From Liopterus haemorrhoidalis (taxonomy: Eukaryota > Arthropoda > Insecta > Coleoptera > Dytiscidae), in the NCBI GenBank assembly GCA_963971575.1, contig OZ020611.1, forward strand, positions 50,167,466-50,231,465: 64,000 nt of DNA. The letters run 5' to 3'. A model generated the notes under the pieces. The model was not told where the DNA came from and made no database searches. It saw only the letters and a program-made list of their open reading frames with translations. Each line of letters begins with the position of its first letter. The first letter of the stretch is position 1. Made by a program: the position numbers and the translations under genes. This document shows, piece after piece, positions 1 to 11,175 of this stretch.

Positions 1-1423
1 CCCACGTTGTGCGCCACACACAGGCACTATTAGGGATATGGGATACTGAGAAAGTATTGATATTTGGGTATCGATAATATCTAAAAACTATGTAATTAGC
101 TTAGATAGTTAGTAAAAATCTATGACAGCAGAATTAGGAAAACGATAATAGATAATAAACATTTTGCGAAGGGATTTCTGATTTTCATCTTGCAAAACTG
201 GTGTGTATATGAACTTTTGATGAAGCCTATAGGTCTGAGTGATTGTTTAAAATAGAATTAAACACTCGAATCTTATTAATTGCAAGCACCGAAAAAACTC
301 CTTGGCCTATTTTGGTAAAATAGGTCCATTACTTTGCTTCTTGGTGGTGACATTTTTAATTAAAATACAAAAATAATAACATTTCATAACCTCAAGCGTA
401 GAGGAAAAAGGCGCCAAACGACAGCAACTTCTAAACCGTTCTACGCATGTTCCTTGCCGTACTATGTCCTGCGCCATTGCGATTGCGTACCTCTTCTATC
501 AATTTTTACAAGAGTACAATTATTTAAGTGTTTTTTATTGAAAAAAATTTAAGTACAGAAATATTTATATATGGGCATTTCCCCCCTTCCGAGAAAAATG
601 TATCTTTTTATATTTTCAAATGTTAATATTTTACAATTTTATTTTAAGATGTTCAGATTTTTATTACATTTTTAATTTAAATCTTTAAACCTAAGACCTT
701 GTATTTTTTTATACGCTTTACTCAATTTGAATTCGGGCGATAGTTAACACTGCAGCGCTCCCATTTTTTGGGCATTCAACTATTTTGCCCTAACACGCTG
801 CCTATATCTGTATGTAAACTCTCCTGGCGTAGCATCGTGCGGTGTAACGTCGCTATACTCCCCATTAGGACATTGCCCAAAGCTATGAAATTAACTACAC
901 TATGACACGACAAGTGTTGTAACCATTGAATTGCGCCAATTATTGAAATGCGAATAACCACAGTATTTACATTTTTATTTTGCTATTATTGTGACACAGT
1001 AATAAGTGAATAATAACTAAATATGAATAAAAGTGATATAGTTTTACGTATTTTGAATACTAGAAGGGCTTTGACTTTCGAAGAATAAATTTTATTCAAA
1101 AACAATCTTGAATATGCCATCTATAAAGTTAAAAATAAAGAAGTTAAAAGGTATTTTAATAAAAATATGTATGAACTTATAAATGAGTGGATTTGTGGAA
1201 GGTGGAAGTGAAAAGAAAAATGTGTTTTTCTGTTTCGCTTGTTTAGTTTTTAATGATATGGTTATCGATAAAGATTAGGTCGAAAAAGGTGTCGTTCATT
1301 TAAAACATTTACGCGAAAAGGATAAAAAACATAACTATTCTTAGTGCAGTGTATATTAAAAGCTATGTAAAATTTAATATTTTAGCAAAAATCCACATAC
1401 GAAATCAGTTTGATTTGGCATTT
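1..1423. other. AT-rich DNA, nothing recognised
   Basis: No ORF with a recognisable domain, no tandem repeat and no inverted termini were found. The short ORF on the minus strand near 776-961 has no family signature. Confidence 0.5.
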
Positions 1424-1453
1424 AATAATAATGATAATAATAATAATAATAAT
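1424..1453. repeat. (TAA)n microsatellite, 5' flank of LINE A copy 1
   Basis: A run of AAT/TAA triplets with one interruption lies directly against the 5'-truncated LINE A fragment that follows. A second TAA tract (1618-1629) sits on its other side, so the LINE fragment appears to lie inside a TAA microsatellite. Confidence 0.8.
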
Positions 1454-1617
1454 CCATTGTGCGGCCACTGGATCTGGCGTAATTTCCGTGGCTGCATATC
1501 GCCAGGGTTTGAGATGCAGTCGTGTGTATTTAGCTCCACTAGTCTCTAGTATGACGCGGCTCAAAAGGTTGCTGAAGTTTGAAATTAGTGGACGCTTGTC
1601 AAGACCTAACAAACCCC
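1454..1617 (+). mobile_element. LINE A, 3' end fragment (copy 1)
   Basis: About 164 bp closely match 5148-5310 (+) and the reverse complement of 30313-30480. This is the 3' untranslated end of LINE A, whose coding end is preserved in copies 2 and 3. It is strongly 5' truncated and flanked by TAA triplets on both sides. It carries no coding capacity. Confidence 0.8.
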
Positions 1618-1629
1618 ATAATAATAATA

Positions 1630-3090
1630 TTTATTATGTGCTAAAAATGTTACATTTTTTACAATCGTCAATTCGTTGATAACATTACTTTTACAAAATA
1701 TGTAGGGGACATTACAAGATGCATATTATAATATTTTATATATAGGTTATAAATGTGCAGTTTACAAATGTCATACATAGGTACATTTATATCATAATTG
1801 TGACAATATTTAGCTGGACAAACTGCGTGATCATAGAACCTACTTCAAGTCACTAAAATCGTTTAGCAGATACTCCTCAGTGAAGTAGAAGGTCTTGCAT
1901 ATTAAATATCTCTTAGTTATTTATTTAAATTTTGAAATTTTGAGGCTTTTGATGGCTGGAGGAAGTACATTGTAGAATTTAATCGCGAAGAAATTGGTAC
2001 TATACCTGGACATTCCAAGTCTTGTGAAGTCAGGACGTATATCGTTTTTATTTCTAGAGTCGTGTCTATGGACTGAACTTTGAACTAGGAATTTGGTTTG
2101 GTTTTCATGAACGTAAAGGATGCAGTGGTGAATATACAGGGAAAGTAACGTTAATAAACCCAACTTCACAAATGCTTTCTTGCAGTCGTACCGGTATTGG
2201 ATATTCCCCATAATCCTGACAGCTCTACGTTGAAGAGAAAATAACCGTCCAACATGGCTGGAATGACCCCAGATTAGAATGGCATAAGTCAATTGAGCTT
2301 GAATAGAGGCAAAGTAGCAGGTTCTTTGAACTGCCTCAGACGGACACAATTTTAAGTTATTTATGCAGTAAATAGAAGAACAAAGTTTCTTGGCTATTTT
2401 GTTAGCATGCTGATCCCAAGTCAGCTTGCTGTCTATTTCTAAACCTAGAAAGGATACCGAGACTGGATTGTTGGTGTTCTGTAGATTTCTAGTAGAGAAA
2501 ACCGTAAGTTGGGTTTTATTCGTGTTCAAGGTTAACTTATTTGCCAGAAACCAATTGTGGTAGTAGGACATGGATAATTCTCCATTATCTATAAGTGACG
2601 TTAGGGATTTGTTGCTATCAAGGACCGTAGTGTCTTCTGAAGAAGAGGATGGTGTTTAACTTAATGTTAACGAAGGGCTGATTATTGATGTATAGTAAGA
2701 ATAGAACCTTGCCCAGAACTGACCCTTCTGGGACTCCGTGTTTTACATACAAAGTCTGGGAGGTCTCGTTTCCTGCGTGTACAAATTGTTTTCTGTTTGT
2801 CAGGTATGACTCTATGAGACTGATGCTTTTGGGAGTAAACTTGTAATATAGTAGCTTTTTTGTTAAAATGTCGTGATTAACGCAGTCAAAGGCTTTTCTC
2901 AGGTCAAGAAAACTACCTGAGCAGTAGAGTCCTTTTTCAAAGCAAAATGTATTCCATGAAATCTAGGATCGCGTTGGTGGTTGATTTGCCAGATCTGAAA
3001 CCATATTGTTTGGAGGAGAGTGTACTGTGTTTTTTTAGAGCCTCGATTGTAAAGTATAATGAAACGGTTGATAAAAATCGGTATATAAAT
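1630..3090 (-). pseudogene. 5'-truncated LINE reverse transcriptase (Jockey/CR1-type), broken
   Basis: Read on the minus strand this is the RT half of a non-LTR retrotransposon. Segments in order are YGFRSGKSTTNAI near 3000, FLDLRKAFDCVNHDIL near 2890 with the first catalytic Asp, and VPEGSVLG near 2730. An open stretch of 216 codons (2571-1921) follows, with FLGLEIDSKLTW and a typical C-terminal segment. The catalytic FADD box near 2640 is degraded: the frame shifts there and the residues read SED before TTVL. It lacks the endonuclease and 5' half. Its 3' end abuts a TAA tract shared with LINE A copy 1 in the opposite orientation. Placement in the Jockey/CR1 group is from motif style only. 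Confidence 0.85.
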
Positions 3091-4002
3091 AATAAATTAT
3101 TTAATTGTATAAAGTTTTGTTGTATAGCCGGTTGAAATTTTTGATCGAAGGTTATTTGCGCCTACCCAGCCCAATAAATGTCACTTGGTTGATCTGACCA
3201 ATCTTCAATATGAAAACAAAACTGTATAATTGGTAAGAGTTTATTTTTTTTTTATTTATTTTTTAATCTTTGATTGCCCCTCCAGTTGCTTAGTCCTGGA
3301 GCCACCACTGAAGGTGGTCAAAATACAAACTCTTTCAAAGGTATTACTATTTACCTTCAAGTTGGTTATTTGCTTCTTCAACTCATTAAATTGAAATGAT
3401 CAACAGAAGTAAAAATTACTCTCTCAACACAAATAATTTATTCAGTTCACGTAGCGAGGAAATACAAAAACGAAACCGAATTAAAAAACATTGATAGATA
3501 CTGATGAATGGTAGAAACTTACTAGCTGATATATGGCGCTGGCAGACAAAAGTCCTTATATGTATAAACTAAATGAAACTCTTTCCCGCACACAGGAAAT
3601 TTACTTCAATCCCAGACTGTGATATCTTATTTAATTGACATTAACAAATATTTCTTGTATTTTCCATGCAATACTAATAGTTATGGTTACATTCCAAATA
3701 CGACAAATACTTCACAATGTTTTTGTCTAGATCTCACGTTCATACCATAAATGTTACCTACAAAAGACAATCGATAACGATACACATTGAGTAATATTTA
3801 GTTTTACATGGAATTTTACTGATTAACTCCCTATACATTGTCTATCAAAGATATTTCTTAAAAATTCAAATTTCAACCAATGACAATAGTTTTACACTGA
3901 AAAAACGCAGACTAGCTTTTGCTAAAATTTTACAGCGATTAAACTACGCCTTTTTGCCCCAGCTAAAGCTTTTTTTTTGCCCCAGTTCTAGATTTGTTTT
4001 TA
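3091..4002. other. AT-rich DNA, nothing recognised
   Basis: No domain, tandem repeat or paired termini could be seen. There is a T-rich stretch near 3240-3270. Confidence 0.45.
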
Positions 4003-4883
4003 TTGATCGCCACATACATATACATATAAGGGGGTATTGTGATCATACCGATTTTGACATTTTTAAATTTCGATGGATGTCCACGAATTGAGGTTCCTCT
4101 GTCGGTCTGTTGTACCACGTCGTTCAATAAAACTCCGGTCTAACTAAGAAAAACAATTTTTTTTTTTCTACTTTATTCATCAACCTACTCTTCTTCAACA
4201 GTGATACATTCATTCCAACGCTCCTAAAATTAAAAAAGCTTCAACAGTATTTTTTCCCATCAAAAAACAATGTTTAATGAACACACGAAATTCTTTTTAT
4301 CCATTCTTTTGAAAATTACAAAACTGGAGTCACTAAAACCACTGTAACCTCTAAACTAATTGTCAGAATATCATGAAATTTTCACATTTATCGTTTGAAG
4401 GTTGGTACTATCCCGAAATCATATGGGTCTGTCAACAGAGTTACCATAAATTTGTCATACTGGAGACTTATTGAGTGAAGTGTTACGTCTGTCTGTCGGT
4501 CCTTGGACATGTGTAAAGCGAATTTGGCTAAACAGATTTTTCTGAAACTTCATTGTTAAGGTTTTCATATCAATGGCATCAGTTAATCAACTTTCGGTAA
4601 AAAATTGGTCATCTAGAAATGGGAGTTTTTTCGTAACGGTTTTAAGATTTTTGCGTATATTCCGTAACAGAGAAATATTTTGAAAAAAAATATTTAACAA
4701 AAGTTGCTATACAAGCAATAACTAACAACTTTCATTTGACACATTTTTTGATACAACTTATTATGTTTTTAATTTTTTCACATTTTTTGCGATATTTTTT
4801 TTAAGCATCTATTTTATCATACGTATGTATGTATATGTTACCAAGATTATTGTAAATAATTTCTTTGTTAGAAATTATTTTGT

Positions 4884-4884
<1 letters not shown>
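4003..4884 (+). repeat. Dispersed repeat family D, copy 1 (left part)
   Basis: Matches 23172-23630 and 30878-31445 along its length. Shared landmarks are a 5' GCCRACATATATAAGG-like start, the phrase TTGTGATCATACC, a GTCTGTCYG microsatellite, and the segment GCAATAACTAA...TTTTGATA. This copy is interrupted by a mariner-type MITE (4115-4483). It is then split near 4885 by the LINE A/LINE B block; its 3' end resumes at 6793. No coding potential. Confidence 0.7.
4115..4483 (-). mobile_element. mariner-type deletion derivative inside repeat D copy 1
   Basis: Ends are inverted repeats: CCACGTCGTTCAATAAAAC on the left matches the reverse complement of the right end near 4453-4483 (ACACTTCACTCAATAAG). 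TA dinucleotides flank both ends (4113-4114 and 4484-4485). Near 4165-4215 the minus strand reads RWNECITVEEE, stop, VDE. This resembles the C-terminal 'RW..CI.V.G.YVEK' block of mariner transposases. The rest of the transposase is missing, so it is non-autonomous. Confidence 0.7.

Positions 4885-4914
<30 letters not shown>
4885..4914. repeat. (TAA)n microsatellite, 5' flank of LINE A copy 2
   Basis: Ten uninterrupted TAA/AAT triplets just before LINE A copy 2, in the middle of repeat D copy 1. Confidence 0.85.
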
Positions 4915-4916
<2 letters not shown>

Positions 4917-5309
4917 GAATATCTCTCTCAAGGAGGAGGAAAGAGGTCCAAGTATATGGACCTCTTGTCCGAGCTTAGAAAGCTGTATCCCGGGTATAAA
5001 GTTAAGCTTGTAGTCCTGATAGTTGGTGTTTTTGGTGGCATGAAAGCCTCCTATCGAAGGGAAATCGAGTCCATTCCCGTCTGTAGATCTTCTGCTAACT
5101 CTTTGATCTGCAGGATGCAGAAAGCAGTGCTGCTCGGGTCACTCCGCATTGTGCGGTCACTGGATCTAGCGTAATTTCCGCGGCTGCATAGCGCCAGGGT
5201 TTGGGATGCAGTCGTGTGTATTTAGCTCCACTAGTCTCTAGTATGACGCGGCTCAAAAGGTTGCTGAAGTTTGAGATTAGTGGACGCTATTCAAGACCTG
5301 ACAAACCCC

Positions 5310-5310
<1 letters not shown>
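4915..5310 (+). pseudogene. LINE A 3' end with C-terminal ORF (copy 2)
   Basis: Positions 4956-5174 encode 72 residues ending at a stop, starting MDLLSELRKLYPGYKVKL. The pattern (hydrophobic block, VGVFGGMKASYRREIE, then LLGSLRIVRSL) is the C-terminal segment seen in many non-LTR ORFs ('..PIVIGALG....K...LLGTARILRK'). About 136 bp of 3' UTR follow and the element ends in (TAA)n. The R4/Dong group is a possible home because Dong-like elements are associated with TAA repeats, but that is inference from literature knowledge and one short segment. It is 5' truncated and lies between two TAA tracts. Confidence 0.75.

Positions 5311-5341
<31 letters not shown>
5311..5341. repeat. (TAA)n tract shared by two opposed LINE tails
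   Basis: About ten TAA triplets form the 3' tail of LINE A copy 2 on the plus strand and the terminal repeat of LINE B on the minus strand. Confidence 0.8.
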
Positions 5342-5342
<1 letters not shown>

Positions 5343-6792
5343 TAATTTATTGACAATGTTACAATACTTAAATTGTTTAAAGTCAGTCGTAATTACACAT
5401 AATATACACAAAATAATAATTTAAAATAGAAGAAAAAATAAATATATATAGTACTAAATATTAAAACAAGAGTTCAGAGAGACTAGCTAGCAAGCGCGTT
5501 AAAATTTATAAGACAAGAATTCATCGACAGAATAAAATGGATTGTCTGTTAATAATTTTTTTATTTTATTTTTAAGAGTATTAAAACTGTCAGATTTAAA
5601 ATTATCAGGCAGTAAATTCATGAACTTTACTGAATAATAGTTAGTACTATTTCTTGATTTTTGGAGTCTTATATAGGTTGGATAGATTTTGCCTTTATTT
5701 CGAGTGTTGTAGTTATGTACCTGCTCATGTGTTACAAGTTCATTGAAGTTTCTGAGGGCATAAAATAGGGAATTGAAAATAAATAGAGAAGGCAGTACCA
5801 AAATTTCCAGTTCAGAAAAACAAAGCCTACAGTTACGAAGCTACCGCACGAAGAGATCTACATGCGACGCTATATTACATCTCATGTTCAAATCTTTAGA
5901 TAGATCGAAAAAGGTTGAAAGGCAGAAATTTCCTTTTTCCATGCTATCTGTAGCTTTGAATATGAGATGTAATATAGCGTCGCATGTAGATCTCTTCGTG
6001 AGGTAGCCGAACTGCGAATCATTAAACAGATTATGTACTTCAAAATGTGAAATTATTTGAATGTACATAATTTTTTCTAGAACTATAGAAAAGACGGGTA
6101 GAAAAGATATTGGTCGATAATCATTAGGTTCGTGTTTATCGCCTTTCTTGTGCAGTGGAATTACTTTTGCAATTTTTAATGCGTCGGGAAACGTATTGCT
6201 TCTAATACAGCAGTTCATTACCTTGGTGAGCGTAAGGATAATGGTGTCCTTGATTGTTTTTAAAAGATCTACAGTAATACCGTAGGTGTCTTTAGATTTG
6301 CCGTTTTTGAGCGAGTCTATTATATCTCTAACTGTATTGAAAGACACTTCATGAAAAGAAAATTTTGGCGCAGGAAATGGAAGATTTAAATAGTCTATAG
6401 GAGATATGTCGGTTTCTGGTAGAGATTCTAGTAATTTTTTGGCAATGTTTGTGAAGTATATATTGAACTGATTTGATGAAATGGATGTATCGGTCAAAGA
6501 AGAGTTTCGTGGATTTCTATTGTTATTAATGATTTGCCATGTAACCTTTGAAATATTTTTAGATTCAGATACAAAACTGGAATTGGCAACAATTTTTGCG
6601 GACTTTATTGCTGAACGGTATTCTGTTCTGAATTTGTTTCTTAGGGCTCATGTGGTCTCACTGGGCATTGATCTGAGAGAACTTTGAAGATGTTGTAGTT
6701 TGTCACGCAGGCTTTTGATCCGATTGTCGAACCATTTTATGTTTATCTGGTTGCTGTGTGATGAGGGTTTAAAGGTTTGCGTACCACAAGTT
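5342..6792 (-). pseudogene. LINE B, truncated reverse transcriptase with internal foldback
   Basis: Minus-strand coding traces run from about 6780 (SLRDKLQHLQ) through an open stretch 6497-5841. That stretch carries the RT N-terminal blocks LKNGKSKDTYGITVDLLK, RPISFLPVFSIVLEKI and FGYLTKRSTCDAILHL, ending near FFDLSKD. A second open piece (5801-5499, 100 codons) is the LINE C-terminus, with NTRNKGKIYPTYIRLQKSR and FYSVDEFLSY. The central RT, including the catalytic Asp-Asp box, is missing between them. The junction is an inverted copy of about 65 bp (5839-5905 against 5945-6008). The element is 5' truncated at about 6790, where repeat D copy 1 resumes. It is a Jockey/CR1-type LINE by motif style and cannot be functional. 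Confidence 0.85.
5839..6008. repeat. 65-bp inverted duplication inside LINE B
   Basis: Arms 5839-5905 and 5945-6008 are near-perfect reverse complements around a loop of about 40 bp. As a result both strands encode the TKRSTCDAILHL block. The left arm is an inverted copy of the RT segment, placed where the catalytic core should follow. Confidence 0.85.
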
Positions 6793-7015
6793 TAAATACT
6801 TTGTGATGGCGGTCATTCCTGTGGTGGCCACAGCTGATTTTTTTAAAAATTATATTATTCATACTTAATAATACTTATTAAGTATTTATTTTGTCATATG
6901 TATAGATAATATTTCCATAGTTATGGAAAATAATTTCTGTGTTAGAAAGTATTTTGTTTAAGTACTTTATGATGGCGGTCGTTCTTATAGTGCCCACAGC
7001 TGATTTATTACTAAT
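6793..7015 (+). repeat. Repeat D copy 1 (right end) plus a second D 3' end
   Basis: The stretch 6793-6840 contains GATGGCGGTCATTCCTGTGG and GGCCACAGCTGATTTTTT. It continues the D copy broken at 4885; GTTT occurs at both break points and could be a target duplication. A second partial D 3' end follows at about 6857-7015 with a diverged GATGGCGGTCGTTC. The same end block occurs at 28200 and 31410. Confidence 0.65.
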
Positions 7016-8021
7016 ACTTGTGCTTTTAACTAAGAAAGGATTTTTATATTTTGCTCAGTTATAATACGTACCAGATAACTTTTCAAGATCGGCATAAAAC
7101 AATTATCCTGTATCGATCAACTGCGTAATTTATTCTTACAACATATCACACGTCAAGATCCAACTAAAATATATAAATATATAGGAATAAAAGTGCTCCG
7201 CACGAATTCTTGTCGTGAAAAGTGCTCCGCGGCTCAAAAAGTTTGGGAAACTCTGGTTTAAAAAAAAGTCGTAACGGGGATGCGTACGGGGTTTTCAATG
7301 CGTACCACATTGCTGCCCTTCAAAAAATAGTTTCAAAGTCGTATGCAGAAAACTAATTTATTATTGGCATATCAAAGAAAATTGCTTGTGTTAGCGCTAT
7401 TAATTTGGACGACACAAAAGTATCCATATTCATCCGTCATTATCCCGCGCACTGTGGATCACAACCGAACTTGACTTGAGCAAGACGCATAAAAAAAATA
7501 GAATACTTTGCTAAGAATGTTTAACTTATTATTTATTAATTACCCAACATTTATAAAAATGTGTAGCTCTAAAAATCTTTCACCTGGGTGCGATGCACCC
7601 CTTGAATTTCTGAGTTGCGGTGACCCTGTTTGTATATGTACATATGTGTTTCTTTTTATATCTTAAATTACAGTATACGAATCATATGTATAATTAATCT
7701 ACAATACAAATAAGAAAGTTTATATTTATAATTTTTTTCTTAAGGTCATCTACTGACGTATTTTCTCCATAAAAATAAATGCAAATTTAAAGTAGGAGTA
7801 CCACACCTGCAAGAAACATAAGGCCCCCCAACGATCGCGTAATAGATACAGACGTACAACATTATCAATGGCTCGCAACTGGTCACCATTAATATTATAA
7901 TATCTTGTTTTATTTTAACAAAACACGCAGACACTCGATAGGAATTACTCCTCTCACTAAATCATGGGCGGGACATATAATCGGGCCGATCATTTTCTAT
8001 AATTATTATAATTATATATAG
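7016..8021. other. Spacer with one hAT-like terminus
   Basis: Near 7219-7254 the reverse complement reads CAGAGTTTCCCAAACTTTTT followed by GAGCCGCGG, a typical hAT-type end. No partner end was found, so it may be a truncated hAT MITE. Nothing else is recognised in this stretch. Confidence 0.4.
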
Positions 8022-8089
8022 GAGATGACCAGGGAAATTTGGACAGTTTATTAGGATAAACTATTAAAATTACCCTGGTCATCTCCTTT
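8022..8089. repeat. 68-bp hairpin / tiny foldback element
   Basis: GGAGATGACCAGGG at the left end is the exact reverse complement of CCCTGGTCATCTCC at the right end, around an AT-rich loop of about 40 bp. The perfect 14-bp arms suggest a minimal foldback element or a structured site. Confidence 0.7.
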
Positions 8090-8162
8090 TTATTACATCT
8101 TAAATTTGAATTCTAAGTTCTGTAATTTAAGTATATTATATCCTATATTATATATTGTAGTA

Positions 8163-8858
8163 CAGTAAGACCTCGGTTAGCGCTTGATCGATTAACGCTG
8201 ATTCTATATAACGCGGTCTGCTCGAAGCTTAAAAAAAGTTCAAAATTTATGCTGATTCAAATTATTGTGGTATTTCATTGATTCGTATCCAAGGTATCCA
8301 AGGATTTTTAACGAGGAGAGCGTATCGTTAACCAAATTGTCAACAGCAGGACTAGGAAATGTAGATGACCAAAATATTGAGAAGTTACTGTAGGTTTCTA
8401 GCGAGAACCTTACCAAAGACGACCTTCAAGAACTGGCAGAACAAGCAATTCATGCAAAACTTGAAAGTAGTGATTCCGAAAACCAAGAAGCCAAAAAACT
8501 TGCTACTGATTTCCTTAGTAAAAGTTTGGTAACGATAACCGAAATCGTTGATCAAATTGTAACGAATGATCCAGATTTTAAAAGGAGTGCAAAAACAAGA
8601 TGAGGCGTTTTGGATGCGATCTTCTGCTACTGACATTTGCTTAACGAGACAAAAAGAAAGCGACAAATGATACTAGATAAAATAATCGCAAAAAATCAAA
8701 ACAGCCAGGGGAAAAAAGACTTAAAATTAAAGATTTGTTTATTTTTGGTCGGTTGTTTTCCTTTCCCTATTTACTATGTGTTAAAATGACATTGTTTAAC
8801 GCTGTTTGATTTAATGTTTTTTCATCTAGAAACGCAGCCTAAGTGCGAGGTTCTACTG
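8163..8858 (+). mobile_element. pogo/Tigger-type DNA transposon relic
   Basis: The left end CAGTAAGACCTCGGTTAGCG and the reverse complement of the right end CAGTAGAACCTCGCACTTAG are Tigger-like termini. Exact TA duplications flank them (8161-8162, 8859-8860). Inside, the plus strand near 8395-8675 reads ENLTKDDLQELAEQAIHAK, then QIVTNDPDFKRSAK, a stop, and a short piece ending RKRQMILDKII. This matches the style of the C-terminal tail of Tigger/pogo transposases. The catalytic domain is absent, so this is a non-autonomous deletion derivative that kept its transposase tail. Confidence 0.8.
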
Positions 8859-8929
8859 TATTAATTATAAAAAAAAAGACGCTAAAAACCATGAAGTTGA
8901 AGCGACAACATATTAAATCTATGTAAAAA

Positions 8930-9006
8930 AAAGTACTGTCTGAGAATCCGGAATATACGAAAATCCTAATCGATCCAGTATCCGGATTTTCGGAATTTTA
9001 CTGTAT
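8930..9006. repeat. Palindromic pogo-like termini (solo)
   Basis: TACTGTCTGAGAATCCGGA on the left and the reverse complement of the right end, TACAGTAAAATTCCGAAAAT, face each other about 70 bp apart. This looks like a minimal pogo-like MITE or a terminal remnant. Confidence 0.45.
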
Positions 9007-10951
9007 ATAACTTAATCATAAAAATAGCACACAAGAAATGGAGAAGAAATCAAACCTGTGCTATTCCTTACATGGCCACTAGCCTTTAGTACTGATGTAC
9101 GATTCAAAATCGAATAATGGGCGCCCGCAAAAAATTTTTCAGGGGTGGCAAAATATGAAGCCATATTTTTGAAAATATTTAGTACTTAACGAAGCAAACT
9201 TTCATAAATACAGAATACTATTTAAATATAAATTAAAGGGGTGTGCGATCATTGGCAAATTGGCATTAATGAGTTTTCCTATAAAATCTACTCTGTTATT
9301 AGTAATTTTGCCCAGTGCAAATTTAACCATTACAGGGCTTCTTACTTGAATGTAAGAAGGCTTCCACCTGTTGGGATTGACGTTGCACAGTGCGAATTTT
9401 ATCTAATGAATGTTGGTCAACTGGATAAGATGAATAACATGTGGCGTGATTATGACGAATAGAATTATATTCTATCGTTAACAATAAAACTATTGACGGT
9501 TGCCTAGTAATTATTGTTTTTTTTTTTTTTTTTATTATATAATAGAATTTTGTAACTCGTAATCCCACCACTGAATCGTGATAGTGTGCACAGTATTATT
9601 ATGAGACGACTGCATTTCTCGCAGAAAAATCAATTCAATGCTGCCCCAGCGCTTTATTGACATGATCTGACATCCTGTGTCTTCTTCTGCTTTCTGTATT
9701 TGAAATTATATGTAAAAAGCAATTATTTCATCTTATATACTACATTTTTAACGCGTAGATTTAATTAAATTATCGTTTATAAAATCTCTGAAACGCCACT
9801 GCCTCCCAGCATGTTAATCCATTAATATGTCACCCGTCACCACTGAAATAGAACCTAAATCTTTTAACACCCAAACTATGTTTTCCTGCCTCTGCTATTA
9901 ACTTGTGTGTCCGCCACTGGATGAAATTGAACAAGCCAACTTTCAATTATAGCGGAGATCATGCAAAGTAGGATTATAATTAAATCCATGTACGTGTATG
10001 GTTTGTAATTTTGATAGTGGGATGGTGTGGTGTCTACTTGAATGTTTGGATGATTTACATCTACCTACGCATGATCTTGTTATGGATTATAAATGTAGTC
10101 TTGTTGAACAACAGTTTCCAATTAAATAGGTAGGTGTCTAAATATTGGAATAAAAAACTGTTAATTTATTAAACTGTTTGAATACTTTCTAATCACGATG
10201 AAAACCATACAGTAAAAAAATAATGACAATGATAAATTTTATTTGAATGATTAATTGCGATAGAATCTAGTTAGATTATTGGTACTTTTTTACCATAGCA
10301 TTACTGCCAAAATTCGATCTTTCTACCGATGATTTTTCACACTTACACGACTATATAATTTTTAATCAATAATAAATTAGGTAAAGTTAAGTATTATTAG
10401 GCGAGGTTTGATTACAAATCCGCGACCTGCGCTCGTTGCAAAGTGCCTAGTAACGAGAGGAGAAAATGATACTTCATATTATGCAACTGTCATTTGTGAG
10501 TTGATTGCCGTTGAGTTTGTTTTGGAAATACGAATATTGATTTTGGTAATTCTATATTCTTTACCCAGGCTATTTTTAAGATGGATCTGATCGAAATGCA
10601 CCTTGCTCTTCGACAAAATTTCACACAGACACTTTATCTATGCAAAATTTTGTTTGATACTAGGAAAAAAAGCGACAGAAACCCTTGTATTTTAAAAACA
10701 TATTCTTGAGAAGATTCTCAGAAGTGCAGCTGCGAGTTTTAAATGGTTGGTGAGTTTTAAATATGGTTGAAATTCAGTTGAAGAAGGGATATCAGGCAGG
10801 CTTTTAACTTTTTTAATGACGAAATGGTGAATGTGGTTCTTAACTCGTGCTAAAGAACAACTGACTATTACACAGATTGAAAAAGAAGTAGGAAAATCAT
10901 ACGAGAGTAGGAGGGGATAAAAGTAGGAGGGGATAATAAAATAGCTACATA
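9007..10951. other. AT-rich spacer, nothing recognised
   Basis: There is a poly(T) tract near 9514-9533. Short ORFs near 9241-9462 and 10408-10590 lack any family signature, splice context or compositional bias and are not called. Confidence 0.45.
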
Positions 10952-11175
10952 CAGATACGGGGCAAAAGGGCAACCCGCAGCACACGGATCAGGGGCAAAA
11001 ACTCAACCCGAAACACACGGGTGTAATCAAGTGACCTGATTTTATCAGGTACCTAATCTGGTAACTGATTTTATCAGTTACCTGATAAAATCAGATCACC
11101 TGATTTCACCTGTGCGTTGCTAGTTGCCTTTGCCCCTGATCCGTGTGTTGCGGGTTGCTTTTTGTTCCTTATCTG
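10952..11175. mobile_element. 224-bp full-length foldback element
   Basis: The two halves are imperfect reverse complements along nearly the whole length. The left end CAGATACGGGGCAAAAGGGC pairs with the right-end reverse complement CAGATAAGGAACAAAAAGC. Both arms then carry AACCCGCARCACACGGATCA and GGGGCAAA. The centre holds palindromic CTGATTTTATCAG-type motifs in series. No clear target duplication was found, so the superfamily is unassigned. Confidence 0.75.

Noticed and set aside
776..961. 61-codon minus-strand ORF
   Set aside because: No signature, no splice context and no compositional signal in AT-rich DNA.
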